64,000 nucleotides of DNA, taken from assembly GCA_037043015.1 (NCBI GenBank), contig CM073322.1:21232364-21296363 (forward strand). The letters run 5' to 3'. The stretch comes from Bryum argenteum (lineage: Eukaryota; Streptophyta; Bryopsida; Bryales; Bryaceae). Position numbers and translations under genes: made by a program. The notes below the pieces were generated by a model. It saw nothing but the letters and a program-made list of their open reading frames with translations, had not been told where the DNA came from and made no database searches. Positions 56,609 through 64,000 of this stretch are shown here, one piece after another. Positions within the stretch are counted from its first letter, which is position 1. Every line of letters starts with the position of its first letter.

Positions 56609-57959
56609 ATGGACTTTTTCGTGGACACTCGTAACTTGTATGCCTTCACTGCTTGGTTACTACTGCAACTCCTGCACAACCAAAAACAACCTTCGGGGGC
56701 TCTTACCTTCGGTGAAGCAGATGACAATGGTTTCGAGGAGCTGAGTGTGATTACAAATAGTCTCATGGAACCTGCATATGATGCCAGCGCACTGTTCAGT
56801 GCAAGCCTCTCCAATTTCAGGTTATGTACTATGGCCACGGTCTTTGATGAGGATGTCATTTTATGGGTTCGTCCTAGGTCAACCACCTGGTTTTCCAGAT
56901 TCTTACTTGAACAATATGACGATGAGCGTTGGGTGCAAATGTTTAGGATGTCTAGAAGAGCAGTTGTGGCTCTTGCTGACTTGCTTCGGCCCCATGTTGA
57001 ACGTCAGAATACGAAGTACCGTATAGCCATCCCTGTGCTAATCCGTGTGGCCTGTAGTTTATTCAAACTTACACACGGTGCGAGTCTCATAGTCTGCAGC
57101 GAGATGTTTGCGGTTGGGAAAAGTACTTGTGTCCATCATGCTCCGTGATGTTGTAAACGCAATAAACGATGGTATGCGAGAAGAGATAAGCTGGCCTACT
57201 GGTGAGAAACTTCGGCAGGTTCAGGTGGACTTCAAACGATTGTGTGGACTACCTGCTGTGGTAGGGGCTATCGATGGCACTCACATCTCCATATCAAAAC
57301 CACAGATAGGTCCTGCAGACTATTACTACTTTAAGTCGGGCGGTTACACGATGAATTGTCAGGCAGTTGTCGACAGCGACAAACGATTTCTCGACCTGTT
57401 TTTGGGAATGTCTGGTTCCACAAATGATTCCAGAATGTTACGACGCTCTTCGTTGCATCATCTGGCGATGCACAACAACTTGTTTGACAGACACAACTCT
57501 GTTGATGGATTTCCCCCTTTTCTGATTGGGGACTCTGGGTATCCGTTACTCCCCTGGCTCATGGTTCCAGAAAGAGGTCCAGGGCGGCTCACAGTAGCTG
57601 AGGAGCTGTTTAACCGCAGGTTGAGAAGGGGCAGATGCGTGGTCGAAAATGCCTTTGGCATTTTGAAGCAAACATTTCGCGAGTTGCTCGTTAAATCTCA
57701 GTTACATGTGACATTTCTACCTGACGTTATCACTGCTTGTGCGATTCTGCACAATGTCCTCCTCGGCCAGTCTGTTGACGAGGTTGAGCAACTGCTAAAC
57801 GTACTGCGCACAGAAGGATTTGAGGGGGAGGTTATTGACGATGAAGGAGAGCAGGCTGATGATGGACAGGCGGAGGGGGACGATGTGGTAATTGCTCGTG
57901 GTTCAGAGGTTCGTCGTGAGTTAGGTTTATACCTGACCATGCAGCGCAATTTGGCATAA
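56609..57959 (+). pseudogene. Harbinger DDE transposase with a one-base frameshift
   Basis: The first part (56609 to about 57127) encodes the N-terminal region with a helix-turn-helix (RMSRRAVVALADLLRPH ... EMFAVGKST). The second part (57129-57959) continues in the next frame with VSIMLRDVVNAIND. One surplus T at 57127-57128 accounts for the break. The catalytic triad is intact: Asp in GAIDGTHI, Asp in LIGDSGYPLLPWL, and Glu in VVENAFGILKQTF. The C-terminus is acidic (DDEGEQADDGQAEGDD). An acceptor-like TTTTGCAG just before the first ATG suggests a 5' UTR intron. Without the frameshift the protein would be about 449 residues, normal for the family. A sequencing error could also explain it. 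Confidence 0.88.
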
Positions 57960-58371
57960 TGGCCGGACAAAGTAAGTACGAAACTGCAACTTCAATACAA
58001 TATAGATTTCGAATGGGAATTGGGTGTTCTTTTTTTTTCTATTTCTTGTCAGTTACATAAACATCGTCATGTATACTATGGAATCCCATTCTAACAAACA
58101 GTCTATCAGTGTACTGCAGGTGTGAGGCACTAGTTTGCTACGGTCAGATGTAAGCAAACGAAGCTGCCGACATCGCCTGCTAATCAGAGGGTGTTGGCAT
58201 TCGGGTCAACAGTCTCTTCCGCCTTAGAGCATAGGCAGGGTCCATCGCTCTCACAGCAGCGGTGAGTAGCTGTAGTATGCATTGTTTCTCCGTTGGGCAC
58301 AGGAGTCGTCCCGTCGTCCTCAGGTCGGTGCCGCATTTCTGTTTCGCTAGTGTAATTTCCTTCGTCTGCCC

Positions 58372-59682
58372 TCACGCTAGAGTGAAGTCCATAGTCTCCA
58401 AGTCCACGGACTCTGTACTCAGGGTGTTGGTGTGCCCATGTAAGGGCGCGACATAGAATGTCGAGGTCTGTTCTCCTTTATCTGCATGTACCGCTTGATG
58501 CATGGTAGGCAATGGAAAGTCTTTGTTCATGTTCAATGACTGACTCAAAACCGTCGAGAGTTGAGACAAGCAAGAGACCATTTCACCTTGCTTAAGTATG
58601 CTTAGACGAGCGTTCTCGTTGGCCACCGTTGCGTTTTCATACAACCGTCTGTCCTTCTCGCGCTGGTACGCCATCTGCTCACTAAACAGCTTGAGTTGTA
58701 CTTCAATTTTTGACCTCTCCAGTTCCCTCGACGCGTCTGCTATCTCTTGCATTTGCTGTGCCATCACAACTCCAGTTGCCTTTGTTGCATCTGCTATGAT
58801 TGCATGTCCTCTCAAGTTTTTTCGTTTCTGGCCTGTGTTTCCTGTACGCCGCTGCATTGTTGCTTGCGAAGTCTCAGACGAGCTAATCACATGGGGGGTG
58901 ATTCCAGGTGGCAGTCCCACGTACGGTCTAGAGCTCGGGGTCCCGCCAGCATTGCTCGGACCAGCTGCATGTGAGGGCGTAGAAGATCGCCGGTGAGGTG
59001 ACCGTGGAGGTGATGTATCCCCTGTGCCTTGCGTGTAATCTGCAGGTGGTAAATCAGATGGATCATCAGTATCAGGTTCGCTTTGACCTTCGTCCTCGTT
59101 ATGTGTATCAGTCTGCGGCGGTCTGTAGTTTCCGTCGTTGGGAGATAGCATATCGCGAACATGGGGAGGGTTTATCATCGGCCGACTTCCGTACCAGTCG
59201 TGGATGCTTTCGTATACATCCTGCGAAAAAACCCTTGGCAGGCCCTCTGATTGTCTTTGTGTGGTATTCATGTCCCAGTAGTCTGGTACGTTGCGGCCTG
59301 TCCTGCTGAAGTAATCCGCAATCCTCTTGTACTCGGGCACTATCTGGTTCCACTTGCCTTTGCATGCGGGGCCATCACGGTATATGGGTGAGAACCCTGC
59401 ATTGTTCACAACAAAAGCCACGCGTAGCCATTTACTCGTATCAGGCACCATTAGGTCCCGTCCGTCCACAGCGTCGAGTTCTTGGAAGAACTGCTCCCGC
59501 TTCGCTGCTATCAGGGCGGCAATTTCTTGAGGCCCCCAATTGGGACCGCGGTCTTTCCTTGGCCGCTTCGCTGGACTCGGGCTAGCTGGTGCAGGACTCG
59601 GTGGTGGCCCTCCTCGTGCAAGTACAGATGGAACCGTTCTCTGGAAAGATGCTGGTCGAGGTTGCAGTGTAGCAGCAGTCAT
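58372..59682 (-). CDS. Harbinger-associated Myb/SANT (trihelix-like) protein, 436 residues
   Basis: Intact single exon from ATG 59682 to the stop at 58372. A Pro/Ser-rich N-terminus precedes a basic KRPRKDRGPNWGPQEIAA stretch opening a trihelix/Myb-like domain (residues about 40-135; three spaced Trp: NWGPQE, KWLRVAF, KWNQIVPEY). A Ser/Pro-rich linker follows, then a C-terminal coiled coil (VMAQQMQEIADASRELERSK ... LKLFSEQMAYQREKDRR). In PIF/Harbinger systems this second protein helps import the transposase into the nucleus and binds the termini. It is open throughout, unlike the transposase. Confidence 0.85.
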   Translation of the reverse strand: MTAATLQPRPASFQRTVPSVLARGGPPPSPAPASPSPAKRPRKDRGPNWGPQEIAALIAAKREQFFQELDAVDGRDLMVPDTSKWLRVAFVVNNAGFSPIYRDGPACKGKWNQIVPEYKRIADYFSRTGRNVPDYWDMNTTQRQSEGLPRVFSQDVYESIHDWYGSRPMINPPHVRDMLSPNDGNYRPPQTDTHNEDEGQSEPDTDDPSDLPPADYTQGTGDTSPPRSPHRRSSTPSHAAGPSNAGGTPSSRPYVGLPPGITPHVISSSETSQATMQRRTGNTGQKRKNLRGHAIIADATKATGVVMAQQMQEIADASRELERSKIEVQLKLFSEQMAYQREKDRRLYENATVANENARLSILKQGEMVSCLSQLSTVLSQSLNMNKDFPLPTMHQAVHADKGEQTSTFYVAPLHGHTNTLSTESVDLETMDFTLA

Positions 59683-59699
59683 GGAACCTGATACAATAT

Positions 59700-60670
59700 G
59701 ACAGTTGTTAGCGTTTGAATGTTTGTCGAATGTGCACTAACTTAAGCATCGGAGTGTTAACTTCTGCTGTGCAGGTTCAGTGGCGGAATGAATGATATCT
59801 GAATTGAGCAGGTGCTTTTCTAGCATGTTCTTATAGAAGCATCGGAGTGTTTGTGTTTGTTTTGCAGGTCATGTTTTAAACATTCAACTTTCAAATGTCT
59901 ACGTATGTGAGGTTTTAGAAATCGTATGAACTCAAGTGAACTCACTATCTGGAGGGAGAGCCGTGGGACGTATAGGTGCTCCAAGGTTTACCCGATTCTC
60001 CATTGCAACGGTAAGCTTTCCTGAAATCCAAACCAATGGTTTAATTGCATTGCAGACACTGCTTCACGTTGACTAACAGGATTTCTTTGCTTCAAAACAC
60101 AGGTACAATTCCAAACAAGAACAATGCATGAAGGCATGAAGAAGAAACTGCATGAGTAGCGAACGTGATAGACAAGAACAATGCAGGAAGAAGAAAGTGA
60201 ATGAGTAGCGAACCTGATAGATACAGTCGATAGAGGAGTGAGGAGGGACTTCTGTGCCTTCTGTTTATGAAGCCGTCGATGATGAGAAGAAGGCGGCGCT
60301 TCGATTTACAGGGCACCACTTTCTACATGGGCTAGATTTGGAACTGCTCAGAAATAGCCAGATTTGTAGGGAGATATGTGACAGCGCTCTTTTATAATGT
60401 GCCACATTGCGGTGTACTATATAAAACTCATGCTACATTCCTGAAATCTTCAAATTCCATGAATTCGCAGTTAAGTAAAAGCACGTAGTAGTGGCGTCAA
60501 AATAGCAAAGTGAGGATCCACTTTTCAGATAACTGCGGTCTTATCCTGGTGCCAACTCCTCCGCCACGTAGGTTCGGTGAATGCAAATGTGCGTTGGTGT
60601 GAACACCCTCCCTTTTAAGCACGTAAGAACAGTGCAATAACCTCGGGCTACAGCCAGGTGCGAACGCACC
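59700..60670. other. Right subterminal region of the Harbinger element
   Basis: Noncoding apart from short frames. AACAATGCATGAAG and AACAATGCAGGAAG phrases with GTGATAGACAAG/CTGATAGATAC form a diverged duplication at about 60118-60235. This part probably serves as promoter of the Myb-like gene. Confidence 0.4.
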
Positions 60671-60918
60671 TTTAGAGATTAGAAAATCAATTGGCTCAAA
60701 TTTGGATCACTAGGCCCATATGTAGGGCTCAGTGCTCAAAGTTGAAGCCCTCATGTGAATTTCATTTTGAAGGGCTCTAAAATTTCAGCATTTCAATTGA
60801 AGGGCTCCTCCGAATCTAGGACGTCAATAGAAAATTTTCAAAGAAATAAAAAAACTTATATTAAAAATATGCATGGTTTGTGTGGGACATGCTACTACTA
60901 CAATGAAATAATGAAGAA

Positions 60919-63120
60919 TCAACCATCTAACTCCACCTCTTCAAGTGACAATGTTTTACACTTGTTGGTTGTTGTAGTGGTTTTCCAAGTGTCAAAAATG
61001 CCAGTCCAATCCATGAATTCAACTCCCAAACCGTTGAGGCTAATCTTCATCAATGCATCAATTGTATCAAGGTTTAGGCTAGTTCTCCTTTCACTCTTAA
61101 CCCAATTCTGCTTTGAAAAACCACACTCACAAACAGCAGTGCTAGTAGGGATCACAAGTATGGCTTTCCATAGCGACATAAAGGTTGGCCAATTAATTTG
61201 AATTTCTTGGTCCCGGCCACAAAAGACCCAAGGTTCATGCATACTTTGGTGTGAACAAACTGAAGATAACATCTTTACAAATTTGAGCAACTTTGTATTG
61301 GCTTGATCAACAAGAATGGTGCTCCACTTGAGATGTGTCACCAACGGGTTCAACCATTGCTTTGTTGAAGTGTCTTGATCCAATTCATCAATAGGATAGT
61401 ATTTTGGACTAAAAAGCCTGGCCGCGTTAAAAATGAGCAAGTCCGGAAATCGATCACGTAGTGAATCAAATCGATCATTTAGTGAATCAATAACCTTTTG
61501 GACATACTACCTATCAAGGGTGACGCAATCTTCCAATAAGCCTCCTACATCACACCCGCGCATAGAGGCACAGTGCATGGTATGCACTTTTTCACAACCA
61601 AACCTATCAAGATACAAGATCTCTCCACTTGGCACCACCTTGCGCAAAAAAGTTCCCAAGTGTTTGGTTGTTGTGCCAAAACTCACACCTAAATAATGTC
61701 TCCGCAACAAATTGATTGTCACATGAATAGTAGAGGCAATCGATGTGATATCAACAAGATCATACTGTAATTTCCGATTGAGCTTGTTCAACTCAAGAAG
61801 AACATCAACCAACATATGCATGAAAGACTGGAACTGTGGAAAGGTGATGTTTGTGTACCATGCATAATTCTTCAACTTGTCAATCCTCCAATATTGCAAG
61901 CATATAAAAAATCAACCTCTCCATGACCATGCCGCGTGATAGCCATCGTATTAAATGAATCTGCAAAACTACTTGGGTCTCTTCACGAAATGCAAGTAAT
62001 AATTTGGCCAACATGCCTCGCCGAATCACCGATCGTCCCAACCACTTATATAGTTTGTTGGTAGTTTGGTCAATAAATTTAAGGCATGGAAATTTGTCAT
62101 TGGCGTCCTTTGCAGCTGGAGCCTCTTGGTGAGCTATGCAATGTGTCCCAAGCAAATGGGGTACTAAACCTCGAAGTCACAACTCCGTGATGCACACCTG
62201 TCATGCATGTCGCTCCATCCGCAACTATAGCAATTAGCTTTTGCAAGTCACCTCCAAGTTTGTCCAGTGAATACTTAATTGAATGGAACACGACTTCTCT
62301 AGTTCCTCGTGATAATCGCAGCAATTCTACAAATTGCACACATGTTGAACCACATCCACGACCGTCAGGTAGCAAACATATACAATTAAATGTGGTTTAC
62401 ATGTGGGGTCGGTTGACTCGTCGATTAATATCAAATAGATAGGGCTGTTATTGACTTCATTTATAAGACTCAAAGATAATTTTTAAGATATTGCATCCAA
62501 AAACTCCATTGTTGAAGTCACATTTGTAAATGATGGATACTCATTAGAAGTTGACATGTTAGAAGTAGCCAAGTGCATATGAATTTTGCACTGCTCAACA
62601 TAAGCAAGTAATGGTTAATCATTTTCTACAACAAAATACAAGAACTTCATGATTGTGAGAATTCTTCCCTTTTCATGATCCAACATTGTTTGGAGGCGAG
62701 GCTCAATAGGCGCCACGGGTCTCTTGGTTGATGGATAATGTTTTGCAAGCTACCGTTGGCAATTCCACTTCTGATCTTCACACTTTTCATGTTGTTTGAC
62801 TGCTGAAAGTTGAATGGTTGAACGCTCACTCCCGCCCCATGCTTGTGAGTCTATTCTTCCAAGTTTGAATTCCTCGCACGCTTGCAATGCATCACTCCAA
62901 CAATCGGTCCACCATGAGGCTTTGACCAATACAGTCACCGACGTCCCATCTTCCACTTGTTGTTGAATTTGCGCAAGAAAACTCTAGGTGGATTTTGCAA
63001 CATAGTGACTTCATTGGAATCTCGTGTTTTATGCTGACGATCAACCGCGTCATCCATACTTGAGTCTTCGTCCTTGCTACTCGTTAGTCTAGATTCACTG
63101 AAACAATAATTAAAGCCCAA
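60919..63120 (-). pseudogene. Decayed hAT transposase (ZNF862/DUF4371-like)
   Basis: Successive minus-strand blocks in shifting frames follow the order of hAT-type zinc-finger-862-like transposases. At the right is an N-terminal region (NPPRVFLRKFNNKWKMGRR, then KASWWTDCWSDALQACEEFK). Next come IAIVADGATCMTGVHHGVV (62375-62097) and CIAHQEAPAAKDANDKFPCL with RWLSRGMVMERL (62155-61880). The hAT dimerisation block is IPTSTAVCECGFSKQNWVKS ... LNLDTIDALMKIS (61440-60919). Frameshifts and stops separate every block, so it is dead. I could not place terminal repeats or an 8-bp duplication. Confidence 0.8.
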
Positions 63121-64000
63121 TTAACAAGCATCCCGAGGTGGACGCCTTGGACCTCTACGTGAACTGGATGCCATCAATCCTCTTTGCCGCTGCCACCTTA
63201 TAGATACAAAATAAAGATTCAGAATTCTTGTAGTAATTGTTGTAGGAGTAAATACCAACCAAAACCTTTGCCACCACTTCAACAAAATAATCTAAACATT
63301 CTACACATAGAATGAGTAGTTATTTGATTGAGTTTTGGAGTGAAACTTTCTAGGAGCATTCTTGAATAATAGAATAAGAGAATCCAAAATGACAAGGGAG
63401 ATCAAAATACAAAGGTAACACAAAGAATCCGAAAGGACAAGGGAGAAAACTTAATAGCTACACAAAGGAATTTCAAGCCAATACCTTCGTGCAAGAAAGA
63501 ACTTACACTGCTTACCAAGCCCTTGAGCTCGACGTCCTTTCCCTTGTCGAAACTATCAAGAATCGCCTGCAATGCAATAATATTCAATTGAATCACCATG
63601 TTGGAAAGTGTAATTAAGTCACTGCAATTTAGCACCACAAGATACATAAACCTTGATAGAATCCAATGGGTTTTCTGAAGCTTTTTAGGGTTTTGAAAGC
63701 TTATATATCTGGCCTACTTTCCTAGCAGCGTGCACGAGACCTAGCGCATGAAATCTAACAGACTCTCGTCGGCAATCGGCTTATCTCTTGTCTCGCACAA
63801 CAACCTACGACAAAGCTCCAAAGGCCCCAGAATGTGGCAGGCAATCACTCAAACAAACTCAAGAACTTTGTCTCTTACAAGAGCTAAATAATAATCCAAA
63901 TCATCCTCTGCATTCAATTCAGTAATTATTCAGAGAATCACAAATCCTTTCCTGGAAAAAACAATAAAAACCTAATATTTGCTTACAATAGTTCTAAAGC
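63121..64000. other. Right edge: AT-rich DNA with one exon-like segment
   Basis: On the minus strand, 63516-63566 is bounded by GCATTGCAG and GTAAGC and encodes AILDSFDKGKDVELKGL in 51 bp, phase 0. It looks like a real internal exon but I recognise no protein and see no partner exon with certainty; the neighbour would lie past 64000. A short frame MASSSRRGPRRPPRDAC near 63170-63120 may belong to the hAT relic. Confidence 0.25.

Larger units (their letters stand above)
55596..60671. mobile_element. PIF/Harbinger element, about 5.1 kb, with both genes
   Basis: The left end AGCTTCGTTCGCACCTGGC (from about 55596) is matched by the reverse complement of the right end, AGGTGCGTTCGCACCTGGC (to about 60671); 16-17 of about 19 positions agree. 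The element carries a DDE transposase on the plus strand and a Myb/trihelix-like second protein on the minus strand, converging, the two-gene layout of PIF/Harbinger. The flanks are TAA on the left and TTA on the right, so the expected identical 3-bp duplication is not clean and the exact ends may be off by a base or two. Confidence 0.82.

Overview
The window is nuclear DNA of a land plant. It carries spliceosomal genes with GT-AG introns of about 80 to 550 bp, a plastid Rubisco assembly factor, a plant mitochondrial COX5b, a plant ARID-ELM2 protein, a Mediator subunit and a TIR-type NLR. They sit as GC-richer islands in AT-rich DNA full of DNA transposons. Short introns, the block-repeat TNL and the absence of large LTR elements make me lean towards a bryophyte-like or other seedless plant. 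That is inference, not something the sequence proves.

Layout. 1-3.2 kb: TE fragments and two MITEs. 3.2-4.6 kb (+): RAF1, single exon. 5.2-7.5 kb (-): a seven-exon coiled-coil protein, convergent with RAF1. 8-14 kb: AT-rich repeats (Stowaway and Tourist MITEs, TTAA-flanked elements, a 53-bp tandem array). 14.1-17.7 kb (+): an APD-type membrane RING E3 ligase, ten exons. 18.9-20.5 kb (-): COX5b, six exons. 21.6-23.7 kb (+): a FAD monooxygenase, seven exons. 25.5-27.5 kb: a degenerate satellite and minisatellite. 30.8-33.4 kb (+): an ARID/ELM2/SANT-like protein, two exons. 33.4-42.5 kb: mostly empty AT-rich DNA. 43.0 kb (+): a possible small Ala-rich protein gene. 44.6-48.4 kb: a Tc1-like transposase pseudogene split by a CACTA element. 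48.9-53.6 kb (-): a TIR-NBS-LRR gene whose last exon encodes a ZZ-type zinc finger. 53.9-55.2 kb (-): MED9. 55.6-60.7 kb: a nearly intact PIF/Harbinger element. 60.9-63.1 kb: a decayed hAT transposase.

The host genes do not form a pathway; they are independent housekeeping or defence genes. The most notable items are the TNL-ZZ fusion, a family of TTAA-flanked inverted-repeat elements resembling piggyBac MITEs, and the nested Tc1/CACTA insertion, whose empty site can be reconstructed. Exon boundaries were derived by hand from splice motifs, reading-phase agreement and protein-family resemblance. No search was run.
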